Assembly: GCA_018340375.1 (NCBI GenBank)
Contig: JAFFJZ010000013.1
Coordinates: 5,992,501 to 6,056,500, forward strand
Direction: 5' to 3'
DNA length: 64,000 bases
Source of the DNA: Gonatopus flavifemur
Taxonomy: Eukaryota; Arthropoda; Insecta; Hymenoptera; Dryinidae
Shown one piece after another: positions 11,861 through 24,000 of this stretch; position 1 is the stretch's first letter, and each line of letters begins with the position of its first letter. The notes under the pieces are model-generated. The model made no database searches, was not told the DNA's origin, and saw nothing but the letters and a program-made list of their open reading frames with translations. Both the position numbers and the translations under genes were made by a program.

Positions 11861-14800
11861 CAGCCCCCTGAAACTCCAAACATTTCTAATAGAAAACGGT
11901 TTCCATTAAATCCAAAATCGGGGGAAGTAATTAGCATCGTAAGTAAATCAGACATCCTCTCTTTTATTTTTAATTTTATATCCAAATTGCGCTCAACTTC
12001 TTTCTTCCTTACATTCATTTTCAAAAGTGAGAAGCAACAAATCCTTTACTCTTTGGGCTAAAAATCAGTATTCTATTTTTATACCCAAAATATTATTTGT
12101 TTAATTATTATAAGTATAATTTGAAATGATCAAATATGGTTCATCAGTTTGTCTATTTCAATTCCATGAAATTCATTTTTGTCAACTGTAGTCATTTCAC
12201 CCAGAAAAAATACAAAAAAGCAATTTGGGTTGTTATGCACTGTGTTTGATACAGTGCATGAGAACAATTTAGTGAGATTGATGGGTTCCGCATACGAGAG
12301 CGAGTATGTGGAACTCGAAATCCATCGATAACTCATTTTTGTCAAAGATGGAAATAAGTTGTTGTAGCAAGTGGCTACAAAATTATCAAGTAAAATCTTC
12401 ATACGCCACTTGTTTACTTTCTGTAGGGAATTTACCAAAGACCTCACTTGAGGAAAGGAGCAAGTCCAATACGTCCACATGAAGTACGAGAAGTGCAGGA
12501 GGAATCAAAAATTCTGGACAACGAATCTGTTGATGTGCTGGTCGGAACAAGTGATGAAACACAAAATGCGAAAGAGGAATTTGGAATTTTGGACAATGAA
12601 TCTGTTGGCATACCGATTGGAACAAGCGATGAAACCCAAAATGCACCAGTGGAATTAAAAATTGTGGACGATGAATCTGTTGACGTGCCGGTTGGAACAA
12701 ATGGCGAAACAGAAAATGCGCAATATTTTGAAGACTGTGATTCTGAGACTGTTACAGAGACTTTGAATTTCAGTGAGTTGATAGGAAGTGAAATTCGTTT
12801 ACCGATGGGATGGACGGAAATAATGACAACATTCGAAGGGGAAAAGTTCAAATTCTTTTCGCAATCAATCACAAAAAAAATTAATGGGATTGTTCAATTA
12901 ATTTACATGAAATCAATCAAAATAGGCGAACAGTTAGCCCCTGAAATAACAGTTTTAGGCATGCAAGTGGATTCTTCTCAGTTCGATATTGAAATAGCTA
13001 TTTCAAGCTTGGAGGATGTTAGTAATTTCATCTTCTACATAGACTCCTTGAATGTTTGTATTGGATGTGACGTGTCAACTGACAGGGAAAATGTTTCAAC
13101 GAACGTCTCGTATATAGATCAGTCTAACGTTCTTCGACATACAAAGTGTACATTGTTGATGGATGATACGTGGCAATGCAAATTTCGTCAACAACTAAAA
13201 AACACCATTAACAAGAAACGATGCCGTCGAAACCGAAATTCGGACAGCAAAAGGATTCGCTTTGCCGTTCCGGTGGATCAAAAAAGTCAATTAAAGCAAG
13301 TTCGAATGCAACAATGGAAGGTGCAAAAAGAAAATAAACGTATGAGACAAAAACACGAATTTCTAGTCACAGAATTAAAAGAATGTAAGAAGAAAATGGA
13401 ATCCTTTTCAGATGAAAATTTGCATAATATTTGTCAGAAAGCTGCGATTCCTGAAGGTCAACGTGCAACGATACTCGAAATTTTCAAAACTGCGAAACAA
13501 AAAGATCCACGTGGAATTAGATATTCTCAGGAATGGCTGTTGAAATGTATTCTGCTCCACGTCAAATCCCCATCAACGTATACATATTTACGAGATATCA
13601 GTCATCTTCCGCTACCTGCTCCTCGGACTGTTCAAAAGTTAGTTCATTTTTATTCGTAATATTTATATAATCAAGTGGATCAAAGTCAAATAAGAATTAA
13701 TTTTATGTTTACAGATACACGTCGAAAATGGATCCTAAATGTGGATTTGACACTCGATTCTTCAAGGTGTTGGAGGAAAATTTTGCTAATAAATGTGAAA
13801 CATTGAAGCACGGCCTAATTTTACTTGATGAAATTTCTGTTAGAAAAACGGTTGGGGTTAATGTCGCAGCAGCTTCCTATGATGGGTTGGCAGATCTAGG
13901 ATCTGATTTCGAAGAAGCTAAAAATGACGATCTCGAAGGTGTTGCAAATTATGCTCTTGTTATCATGTTCCAACCTTTTCGCGCTGATTATTCACAGCCG
14001 ATTGCACTTTTCACCTCCAAATCTGCTTGCAAAGGTCTTATTCTCGGAAAAGTAATTATAAAAGCTATAAAAATGCTGGAAGATATAGGAGACAAAGTTC
14101 ATGGCGTTGTCAGTGATGGTTCAGCAACGAACAAGAAATTCTGGTCAGAACTCGGCGTGTCTGGAAAAAGAGGAAATTTAAAAACTTATTTCCAACATCC
14201 GTGTGATGAAAATCGCAAGGTCTTCGTCTTCTCGGATACTCCTCATATTTGGAAAAATTCAAGGAATCGTTTGCATAACAATAAAGTTTTGCAGGTACGG
14301 TAATAATCGAAATGGAATTGAATATGATATATCTTGAGAGTTTGTTTTTTAAATAAACTTTCAGACGGATGCCAATAGCATTCCAATTAAGTGGGGACAC
14401 ATTGAGACATTGTTCCAAGTTGACTCTGAAGGCATAAATAATTCTGCAGCATCGAATGGTCGACTGTGCAAAAAATTAACCGCTCATCACCTCACCCTTA
14501 GTACAATGACGAAAATGAAAGTTTCTCTTGCTCTGCAGGTAAATGTGTGGTGACGTTGAATCCCTTCTGTGTAATTCAATTTCTTTTCCTTATAACGAAC
14601 TTCTGATTTCAGGTTTTTAGTAATTCCGTGTATGAAGCACTTTTGGTTTATAAAAAATTTATTCCAGAGCTCCATGACTACGATTCAACCGCTAATTTTT
14701 GCAAGTGGCTGAATGACTTATTTGATGTTTTGAATGAGCTGGATGAAAATAAGGGCCTTGTTGTTGGAGATGAAAAATATAAGGTAACAGAATCTGAATC

Positions 14801-16627
14801 TGAATTAACTGAATGAAAATACAATACAAATTGGCATACAAGATATTTGTAATAATTCAAATTGAGACCGTGTTTATAATATTAGAAAGAAAATTCAGAC
14901 TAGTGTAGATAATAGTCATATTTTGCAGTACTTGGAAAACTCTCTTCACATGCTTGACGACTGGGAATCGCAAGTAGTCGATGGAAAAATCCCTGACAAT
15001 CGATTTTTCACTTGGCAAACCTCTGAAAGTCTTCGACTTACGTTAAGATCTACGCTAGACATGACGGCTTACCTTTGTGCCAATTTTGGGTTCCCTTGTC
15101 TCTTAACTGGAAAAGTTAACCAGGATGCTTTGGAGGTTGCTCTACGTTTCTGTTTCTCGAAAAAATATTGTTCCCCAAGATTCAGCATAGTCATTGTAGA
15201 TGTTTCCAATACTTAGCTTTCCGAATTGCAGAAAATCATGGTGTGAAACATTTCTTCACAATGTCGCTGCAGCAAAACGTACATTGTTCCCAGACTTAAT
15301 ATTATAAATTCCATTCCCGGTTTTGGTTCGATTATGGAATGAATGTTGTACAATTTAGACCGCACATCAAAAGTCTGCTTTCCTTTGTAGGAACACAATA
15401 TGAAATTTCGAGTTGATTCTTCAACTCAGGATTTTTTCACAATTTTTAATCACAAATTCATTCGCAAAGCTATTTATTTACACCCCTATTTTATACATTT
15501 TGAATGAAATATGGAGATTTCTTATTTCCCCTGTTGATTTTTATATCTTCCTTATACATATTGTCAAATGTGCATATTTTTTTAATCGTTTGGATCAGGA
15601 ATTGAGTAACTAACGGAATTTTCCATGATTCAATACAGCGTTTCTTTGGATCATTGCGTCAAGCCAGCGGGTGTAATGATCATCCTGATGGGATAACAAT
15701 CAAGAAAACATATAATTTAATGGCGTTGGGAATTTCAGTTCAACCCCCCAAAACAGGGAATATTTCTGCGGGAAAAAAAGCTCCGGTAACAGCGATCCCT
15801 ATTGGAAGAGCCTATTCTCTTTTTTCTGGAGACATTGCAACACATAATAAACGCGATTTCTTAAACAAGACCTTTCGAAATAATTTCAAAATAGAAACAT
15901 GGTCTAATAGTGATGTTTTAATAACAAACGACCACGATTATCTTGGGAGAACCCCAGAAGAAATTCATTCTCATCGAAACGCAACGGATTCTGCCCAAAA
16001 CATTTTGAACATTTCTGACACAAATAAATGTAGAAAGTGTAGCGATGCTTGCTCAGTCCCAATATGTCATGAATTTATGAAACTAATTTGTGACATTCAA
16101 GATCTTTGTAAGAACAAACTGACAAGTGTGAAGGTATTCGAAAAAGTTCAAGAAGATTTGTGCAAGCGAAAGACTGTATTAGGCTTCCCATGTGAAAAGC
16201 ACGGAGCTGATGTTTTAAGTAGATTAGTGCATGGACAATTGATTGTACTGATGTTGTCAAAATCAGCCGAAATGAGAAAACAACAAATTAGAAATAATCA
16301 ACGTTTGAAAAAAACGGCAAGATTACAACAAACATAGAATTGTAATGCTTATTTTGTAAATAAATTTATATTTTTATATTTATATTCACACGCTCTTTAT
16401 TAATCCTTATAACCTTGAACGTTATTTTCATCATTTCTAAAAACGTTATACTTGAATTTTCGGAATAAATCATGTTTCGCCTTACGGACACAATGTGAAG
16501 TTCTTTCGTTACGTTTGAAGGGTTTGAAGCATTTCAAATCGCCCGCCTATCCGACTTTTCCAACGCCTAGACTAGTGGCGCCAGGGACATTAACTGGCCA
16601 CTCGAAAGTCGGAGTTTCAGGGGGCTG
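11861..16627 (+). mobile_element. Complete P-element-like DNA transposon
   Basis: Perfect 17-bp terminal inverted repeats CAGCCCCCTGAAACTCC lie at 11861-11877 and, inverted, at 16611-16627. The flanks AGTGAAAT (11853-11860 and 16628-16635) are a perfect 8-bp target duplication, the size made by P elements. The 4767-bp interior encodes one spliced P-type transposase with no disabling mutation in the six exons. Perfect TIRs, perfect duplication and open frames together indicate recent insertion. Outside the duplication, inverted blocks (11300-11390 against 16935-17040) suggest it inserted within an older palindromic element. Confidence 0.9.
12427..16337 (+). CDS. P-element-type transposase (THAP9-like catalytic core), six exons
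   Basis: Exons 12427-13637, 13715-14294, 14365-14538, 14613-14783, 14929-15135, 15639-16337 join with consistent phases and GT/AG sites to about 1010 codons. The last splice rebuilds NQDALERFFGSLRQASGCND, the signature of the P-type C-terminal domain. RNase H-like candidates are the Asp of LILLDEIS, the Asp of VVSDGSATN and the Glu of QDALE. Before them comes a Lys/Gln-rich helical region (KENKRMRQKHEFLVTELKEC) matching the P-type helix-turn-helix/dimerisation region. The N-terminus has three about 28-residue repeats (ILDNESVD...GTSDETQNA). No C2CH THAP zinc finger is visible in the element, unusual for this family, so DNA binding may rest on another part or on an unrecognised first exon. The start is uncertain: 12427 follows a plausible acceptor, and no upstream ATG exon was found. 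Confidence 0.88.
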
Positions 16628-16635
16628 AGTGAAAT

Positions 16636-17149
16636 AACGGGTTGTCGATTGAGAACTTTCGTATTAAAGTACCCGTGGAATAAAAGTTTTTCAATCAATC
16701 GGAAATTCCGTACGTTCTTTTCTGCGGGATTGTATTGAAAAGGAACCGTGAGAATTCCAGGTCCATCGGACAAAAATTGTTGAAGCGATCTGTCAGGCCC
16801 ATTCGAAATCAGTGGTTTCGAAAAAAACGCGTGGACAGAAAATGTCTGTTATAAGAAAAATAAAATAAAATAAAATGAAATAAATGTTCTTGGTGACTTT
16901 GATATGTGTACTACGTATATATATAATTATTTTTCGAAATGAATAATTTTTTCATACACAAAAAAAAATGATGAATATGCACCGTATTGCTAGCCTTCTA
17001 TAGTAGCCATACCCCTTGATATTCATTTCAAATTTGAATTAATTTGTTTTTTCAGAAGAAAGTTGATCCAAAAATTCGCTATCTCCCTTCTCCCATTTCC
17101 TCAGGTTCCAGTTCCCTCAATGGTATTTAGAAAAATGGAGACTTCTTTT
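16636..17149. repeat. Right flank of the P-like element, inverted copy of its left flank
   Basis: Around 16935-17040 the inverse strand reads GGTATGGCTACTATAGAAGG and GGTGCATATTCATC, matching 11305-11370 in inverted orientation. The rest is AT-rich without coding sequence. Confidence 0.45.
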
Positions 17150-18140
17150 AGTTATCTACTCAATGTGATGTGATGTGATGTGATACAAAGCTTCACAGAT
17201 ATGAGTACTCGTTACAATAGTCTTATGACATACGTACAGAAAAATATTTTTATAGGACGAAGTGTTTTAATCTAAGCTTCATGTTGCTCATGTGAGCTAT
17301 TGATACTGATTGATATTCAGTACAATTTAATTTTTGTGATAAAAATGAAGAGTTTCAGATATCTATGCAATGTGATATTTTAATACGAAGCTTTGAAGAT
17401 ATCAGTATTCGTTGCAATAGTGATATGATTTATACAAAAGAAAAGGTATTTTTGTTGTTAGTTCATTAATTTGAATTTTATTTTGCTCATGTGAATTATC
17501 AGTACTGAGAAATGTTGAGAATTATTCGAGGGGACTCGAGCATTGAGAGGTGAGGAAAGGGAGGAAGTGAAGTTTGTTAATATTCACTCCAATTTTGTAT
17601 CAATTTGTTACCTTTGGAAAAAAACGCGGAGAAACCTCTTCAAAATCAGCGCGACAACTAGCGCGTTATACTCTATTGTGTTTTGATTTTTTTCGTTGTC
17701 GATAACGTTATAGTAACTAAGATCTGTTTCATGAGCCTGTTAGAATTGTTTCATCAGCTGTTACATTGCGCTCAGCATAATAGAGTTACGATCACCTCCG
17801 TAGTCTTCACAGATTTGACATTCTTCAAAATCATGATTATAGAGTGGTTTACCCGTTGAGAAATAAAGTTGCCCCAAAATTTGACTCCCTCCCCTCTCTC
17901 ATCTGTTCATGTTCGAGTTCCCTTAACGGTATTCAGAAGAATGAAGATTTTTTTTTTGAGTCATCTACGCAGTAACACAAAGCTTCAAAGATATCAATAC
18001 TAGTAATAGTCTTAATACAAAAATAGTATGTAATAGTCTCATGACATGCAAAAGAAAAAAAGTGTATTTTATATTTTACTTGTGTTCTAAAGTTTTTGTA
18101 TTTTTCATGTGAGCAATCACTATGAGGCAATATGTGGTTT
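17060..18140. repeat. Direct repeats right of the P-like element
   Basis: Blocks near 17060-17130 and 17870-17960 (AGTTCCCTCAATGGTATT against AGTTCCCTTAACGGTATT) are direct repeats about 820 bp apart, each followed by the approximately 200-bp unit also found at 10900-11340. A (GTGAT)n run sits at 17163-17182. No gene. Confidence 0.5.
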
Positions 18141-18540
18141 CATTCGATTGAAGTAGCAGATGAAGAAATTACTTCAAATATATTTTGTTGAAAATGAATA
18201 AAATATATGCAGCAGAAATCACGCATTTTGATTCATTGCTTTGAGGGTTATTGCTTACCAACGCCGTTTCGTAAATCTTCTTAAATGTCAGATTTCTTGA
18301 AAATTTTCAAAAACATCTGGAAATTCAAAAGCTGGATATTTAGGATTCATATTGTGAGTTACATGGGACCTGAATATACATTTTCGAAAGAAAAATGTTC
18401 TTTTGAAATTTAGATTTTCACGGAATTCAAAATTAACTCTGTATAGAATGAGATTAGGATATCAAATGACATAATAGGGAAGAAAAGAGTAAGACATGTA
18501 CTTAGATTTTTCGGACACTTTCTATGCATATGCTATAAAA
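18141..18540. other. No recognisable feature
   Basis: AT-rich sequence with no long open frame, RNA gene or inverted repeat that I can support. Confidence 0.4.
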
Positions 18541-18795
18541 AATTCACGTATTTCTCTTTCCAGTACATATACTACAAAAAATTTTCCCTGGAAAATTTCA
18601 GTATTTTACTGGAAGTCATTAACTGGTGTACTGAGAATTCCTGTACATTTGTAGAAGTATTCCAGCATATTCACTGGAACTTTACTACAAACATTGGAAT
18701 TTTGCAGTAGAAAATCCGTAAAGTTCAAGTAAAGGTACTGAAAAATGAATGTACTTGAATTTTCCAGTATCAAGATCCAGTGAATTCGAACTTGT
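18541..18795. repeat. TTCCAGTAC word array
   Basis: Short words CCAGTA, TACTGGAA and TTCCAGTA recur at least ten times on both strands, separated by AT-rich spacers. Ends are not clear. Confidence 0.4.
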
Positions 18796-19509
18796 CTTGC
18801 TCCGCGTTGTATTAGACAATTGTACAAAACAATGGAATTATGTCAAACCCAGGGGACACAAACTCGGATAAAAAATGTTCAGACTGATTTCAGAGCTGGC
18901 ATATTGAAAGACACTGGAAATAATTTCACATGATACACAATACAGTATTACTATTTTGAAGACTACAATGATCTGTTCACGACTTACGTTAGTGCATACA
19001 TGTACGTTTATTCCAAGTGGCCTTCCTCACAGGAGCGTTGAAATCAGTCGGAAATCTGTTTATTTGAGTTCATGCCCCCTAGTCAAACCATTACTCTGCA
19101 AAAACCATATTGTGGAGTGATTGAAGAAATTTTGTATGAAAAGGACGTTTCAATTACATTGAATTGATTTTGGAAGAATCGGAGCATAAATTTCGGATGA
19201 ATTCATAGATGGACTCGCCAGGTACTAACTACAATTGGTATTCCTGTTGTAATACTCCCATAAAATCGCGGAAATGAATTTTATGGGTTGTGATGCGGTT
19301 TCATCAGTATTGCATGAAGTTTGATATATGTTTTTGAAACAGTATGAGATTTTGGGAGACTTTATACGACGTATAAAGTTTTATAGAATTCCATCTGGTA
19401 CCTGTAGCTTTCCTCATCAAATCCCATTGGAACAGGTGGTCTAAAAAATTTATGCGGTTTGATATGTATATTTGAAACAAGATCAATGAGATATTATCTG
19501 GATTACTCA
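18796..19509. other. Non-coding stretch with a short direct repeat
   Basis: A block around 19315-19350 (AGTTTGATATATGTTTTTGA) is repeated imperfectly about 135 bp downstream (GGTTTGATATGTATATTTGA). Nothing coding is seen. Confidence 0.35.
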
Positions 19510-19519
19510 GGATTTTACA

Positions 19520-20665
19520 ATAGGGAAGATGACTTCCAAGTCAAACCTAGGTAAGACCTGATGAGAACCAGAATAAATAACCGGATTGATTTCCAGATAG
19601 ACCGATGTAAGTTCCCGATACTTTGACTGGTGTTCTTTAGATTCCAACTGCAATCCATGGAACGAATCTCGAGTGAGCCGCAGATAAGAGCTGATGGAAA
19701 TCCCACCATGAAAATCGGATAGATTCTTAGATAAACCCGGATCACCTTGCACCGTCTTCACGATTTCTATGAGGGTTTCAGAAAAATTGTTGAAACTGGT
19801 CTCGAGTACGACTCAAACACGAGAATCGGATTAGTTCGCGGATAAATTCGGATAGGCTTCCGGTTTCTACCCGAGTCTAATGTATGGGATTCAACTGCAT
19901 TTCCTGGAGCGAATGCCGAATAAGACCTGATTAGAACTTGGACACAAACTCATGATTTTCGGATAGACCCGGATGGAGTTCCCATACGTTGACGGGTTCT
20001 GTCTAGATTCTGGCGGGAATTCTTCCAACGCATTCCGAGTCAGACCCGGATGGAATCGGATCAGGCCCGGACAAAAAACTGGGTTGGTTCCCGGATAGAC
20101 CCGGATCAAGTTCCGAAACGTTTACGGGTCCTATCCGGGTTCTGAGAGGGATTCTTGGGACGAATCCCGAGTCAAACCCGGATGAGACCTGATTAGAACC
20201 CGGATAAAAAACGGATTGATTCCCGGATAGACCCAGATGGAGTCCCAACACGTTTACGGGTCCTATTCGAGTTCTGAAAGGAATTCTTGAAACGAATCCC
20301 GAGTCGGACCCGGATGAGACCTGATTAGAACCCGGAAGAGAAAACCAGACTGATTCCCGGATAGACCCGGATGGAGTTCCGATACGTTACCGGGTCCTAT
20401 CCGGGTTCTGGAACGAATTCTCACAACGCAACCCGAATTAGACCTGGATGGAACATGATTGGAACCCGGACAAAAAACGGATTGATTCCCGGATAGACCC
20501 AGATGGAGTCCCAACACGTTTACGGGTCCTATTCGGGTTCTGAAAGGAATTCTTGAAACGAATCCCGAGTCGGACCCGGATGAGACCTGATTAGAACCCG
20601 GAAGAGAAAACCAGACTGATTCCCGGATAGACCTGGATGAAGTCCCGACACATTTACGGGTCCAC
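19520..20665. repeat. 132-bp tandem satellite rich in ACCCGGAT
   Basis: At least four well-kept units occur between about 20110 and 20660, with a period close to 132 bp, each containing ACGTTTACGGGTCCTAT, GAATCCCGAGTC, GAGACCTGATTAGAACCCGG and GATTCCCGGATAGACC. Alternate units are more alike than neighbours, implying a 264-bp higher-order unit. Units to the left (19520-20100) are increasingly diverged. The frames crossing the array (for example 20263-20667 on the minus strand) are translated repeat. Confidence 0.75.
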
Positions 20666-21220
20666 ATTTCCTTTTGCGATCCTCGTTATTTGACAATATT
20701 CTGAAAACATGTTTTCCCTATGTTCCTATCATCTAAATGCCATGTAATCTTGAACATATCCAATCTCGGATGCATTAGTTGTGAGGTGTAAATTTCAAGC
20801 AAATCTGAAGCGAAGGAAGGACAGGGTGAGCATCAAGCTTTGAAACAGTATTTTCTCCAACAATAACGAGGAAGCCATGTGCCAATTGGCGGAGTTGTTT
20901 TTTATTGAAAAGACATAGCGGTTTGCACATTCTGAGAAAATTGTGTGATTAGATTTGGTTTTGTTATTGTCATATGGATTATCAGATCTCATAATTCAAG
21001 TTAATGGAGTTAGTGAAAAGAAAGTATACACTGGAATAAAAAAAAACTCAAACTGAAAATTTACTCAGAAGTTGAGCACACATAAGTGGGTGTGATTTTT
21101 GGGTACATGTACGGGAACGATATATAGTCTTTCATATAACCACGGTTTTATTCATATTGAAAATAAATTGGGGTATCTGAAATTTTAGTTATAGAAATCC
21201 ATTTACATATCACTTACAAT
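20666..21220. other. No recognisable feature
   Basis: AT-rich, no domain-bearing frame, no repeats detected by eye. Confidence 0.4.
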
Positions 21221-21906
21221 GATGAGTGATACTGAAAAAGATACATCTGAAGGAAGTGAATCACGATTTTCAACGACCGATGAGGAGGAAAATTTATCAA
21301 TAGAACACCCACAATTTTCCAGCACTTGTGTGAAAGACAATTAATTTGAAGAGAGTGGATCGCAACTCACCATCAGTGATATTGCAGAAAATGTACCATG
21401 GAGAAATGGTTTAAGATATTGATTTACAACGAACAACATATTACCCCAAAATGAATCACAGTTTCCACTGAGCAGTATCAAAGAAAGTGATGACAATGAT
21501 CAAGATTCCTCTCCCTCAAAATCTACAAATGTAACAAGTAAATTATTTTGTAAATAAGGCAGTCACAATCTTATTTTTACCCCTCTATAACTAAATTCCA
21601 CATAAGTTTTCCTTACTGTGAAAATTTAATCAGACCCTATTGGATTCATAATTCAAAAAATCCGTAATTCGTTTGGCTGGGTATAAGTGACATGATTTTT
21701 CATGTCATTTTCAATTTTCTGAGTTCTAGTCCTATGAGTAAGCATCTCACAGCAAGTGAAATCTATGGCATCAAATTTTATAAATATATGATTCAAACAT
21801 GTTTCCAATAATAAGAAGGGTTTCCAATACAGGGAATTTGTTTTTTCTGAGACGCGTTTTAATGATTTTCAAAACCACTTTTTTCCACATTATATTTCAA
21901 TTACAG

Positions 21907-22175
21907 CCCTGCTCAAAAACCCGGATAGGACCCGGATAAGGTCCCGGTGAACATCGGAACTTCATCCGGGTCAATACGACGCTTTATCCGGTTTTTGTGT
22001 CCGGGTCTCATCCGGGACTACCCGGGACTCGGTCGGGAATTTTCCCACGAATTAGACTCGAGACCCGTATAGGATCCGTGTAGGTGTCGGAACTTCATAC
22101 GGGTTCATTCGGGAATCAATCGGGTTCTTGTATTCGGGTCCTGATCGGGTTCTATCCGGGTCCATCTAAAAAATT
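21907..22175. repeat. CCCTGCTC-ended array of ACCCGGATA words
   Basis: The left end CCCTGCTCAAAAACCCGG resembles the other CCCTG ends, followed by ACCCGGATAGGACCCGGATA and then the inverse words up to about 22165. No matching right end is visible, so it may be truncated. Confidence 0.45.
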
Positions 22176-22274
22176 TCGATCTATATTTTGTGCAGAAAAA
22201 AATTTTTGTGATAATTCGATTTTATAAGTGTTGCAGACGATTTTTCTTATTCTAATTACCGATGAAGATCAACT

Positions 22275-22375
22275 TACAATTGAATTGTTGGAAGTTCGCT
22301 CAGCGAGAATTGAACCCGGGTCCTGCGAGTGAGAGACAAAGCCTCTATCACATCAGCGGATCTCTGCGATGACGA
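22275..22375 (-). repeat. tRNA-like relic, probably SINE head
   Basis: On the minus strand GGGTTCAATTC resembles a B box and GATGTGATAGAGG a weak A box, about the spacing of a tRNA. No proper acceptor stem forms, so it is not a functional tRNA; a tRNA-derived SINE fragment is the likelier origin. Confidence 0.35.
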
Positions 22376-22403
22376 CAAAACACTTACAGAGTCTTTTATT
22401 ACA

Positions 22404-23719
22404 CCCTGGTGAGGAAAACCGGATAAAGACCAAATAGAACCCGGACTGGGACCCGAACGGACTGGTATCCCGGTGCATACGGGTATTATACGGGAAAGGT
22501 TGTTCTTTTCGGGTATATATTCGGGTCTGTACGGGTGCAGTATCGGGACTGCCAGGTTCATTCAGGTTATATCTGGAAAAATTTTCGGGAATAGGTTTTG
22601 GGTACGGGTGTATCCGGGTAGTGGCCGGAAACTTTGAGGCTTAAGATGGATACGTATTCGGGTTTATCCGGGAATGATACGGGAATAATTCACCGAAATC
22701 TATTTATAAGTCTCAATCGGGATCCATTCCGGGTCTATCCGCTTCTATCTGAGACAATTTCAGGAATATGGTTTTATGCACGGGTCTATCCGGGCTAGGC
22801 TCGGAAACTTTGGAGCCCAAAACGAATACGTATCCGGGTTTATCCGGGAGTAATACGGGAATAATTCACCAAAATTTATTTGTAAGTATCAATCGGAATT
22901 TATTTCGGGTGTATCCGGGTTCTATCTGGGACAGTTTCAGAAAGATGGTTTTCTATACTGGTCTATTCGGGTTGTGTCCGGGAATCTTGGAGCTGAAAAC
23001 GGATACGTATCCGGGTTTATCCGGGTGTAATACAAAAATTCATCATCGAAATTCATTCACAAGTTTCAATCGGCATGGATTCCAGATTTATCTAGATGCG
23101 ATCTGAAAAAGTTTTCGAAGAATGGTTTCATATACAGATTTGTCCGGGCTGCTACTCGTTGACTACACCGCTTAAAGCAGATATATGCTTGGCTTTATCC
23201 GGGTTCCATCTGGAAAAGTCAAGATGTATTCTCGTAATACTCCCGGACGAACCCGGATACGTATACGCTGTGAGCTTCAAAGTTCCCGTGCACAATCTGG
23301 ATAGACCTGTATAAAAAACCATGGGTCTGAGACTGCCCCAGATAGAACCCGGAAAGTCCCGGAATGAATCCCGATTGAGACTTATGAATGAATTCCGATG
23401 AATCGTTCCCGCATCACTCCCGGATGAGCCCGGATACGTATCCGTCTCAAGCTTCAAAGTTCCCGATTACCACCCGGATACACCCGTATACAAAACCTTT
23501 TCCCGAAAATTTTCCTAGAAGGAATCCGAATAAACCCGGATACATGTCCGATTCCTACTTCAGAGTCCCGGCACTGCACCCGTATGGACCCATATGTGTA
23601 TCCGAAACGAAAAATAACCCCGTATAAAACCCGGATGCACTCGGATACCATTTCGCTCCGGGCCCAGTCTGGATGCTATCCGGTCTTTATCCGGTTTCTA
23701 TCCGGTTTTTTTACCAGGG
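22404..23719. repeat. CCCTGGT-ended 1.3-kb element filled with CCGGATA words
   Basis: Ends CCCTGGTGAGGAAAACCGGA (22404) and the inverse of CCCTGGTAAAAAAACCGGAT (to 23719). The left half carries mainly TATCCGGGT, the right half mainly ACCCGGATA, so the whole forms a large imperfect hairpin. Recurrent sub-blocks of about 210 bp (GGTTTATCCGGGA...AATTCACC) are visible in the left half. No transposase is encoded. No TA duplication is visible at this copy. Confidence 0.65.
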
Positions 23720-23904
23720 AGTTAATTATGAAAATGAAAACACCGATGATGTTCTAATGGAAAGATTCATTGGTGCCGACATAAATTCAAGGGAACCCTG
23801 TGATGTATCAGATACTTATGCTTCTTCAATTATGTTTCTTTAAATTCTTCAAACATTTCTAGTCTAGTGCAGGGAGAATCTTATTCTGAGAGTGATACAC
23901 ATGT

Positions 23905-23996
23905 TTCATCATCATCATGAATCAATCAATCTTATGACTGGTTTGATGAAATCCTCCAGCCCTGTCTATTATCCGCTAACCGCTGATTTTTCCATA
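23905..23996 (-). mobile_element. 3' tail of the RTE-like LINE family
   Basis: The sequence (CATCAT repeat, then ATGACTGGTTTGATGAAATC and TGTCTATTATCCGCTAACCG) matches the 3' end of the LINE copies at 38 kb and 49 kb in minus orientation. It is a short 5'-truncated copy and stops next to the mariner at 24001. Confidence 0.7.
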
Positions 23997-24000
23997 TCTA

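Noticed and set aside
20003..20667. Ser/Gly-rich minus-strand open frames
   Set aside because: They are translations of the 132-bp satellite, with repeated peptides in step with the repeat and no family resemblance.
22275..22375. Functional tRNA gene
   Set aside because: B box-like sequence is present but no acceptor stem or proper anticodon arm can be formed.
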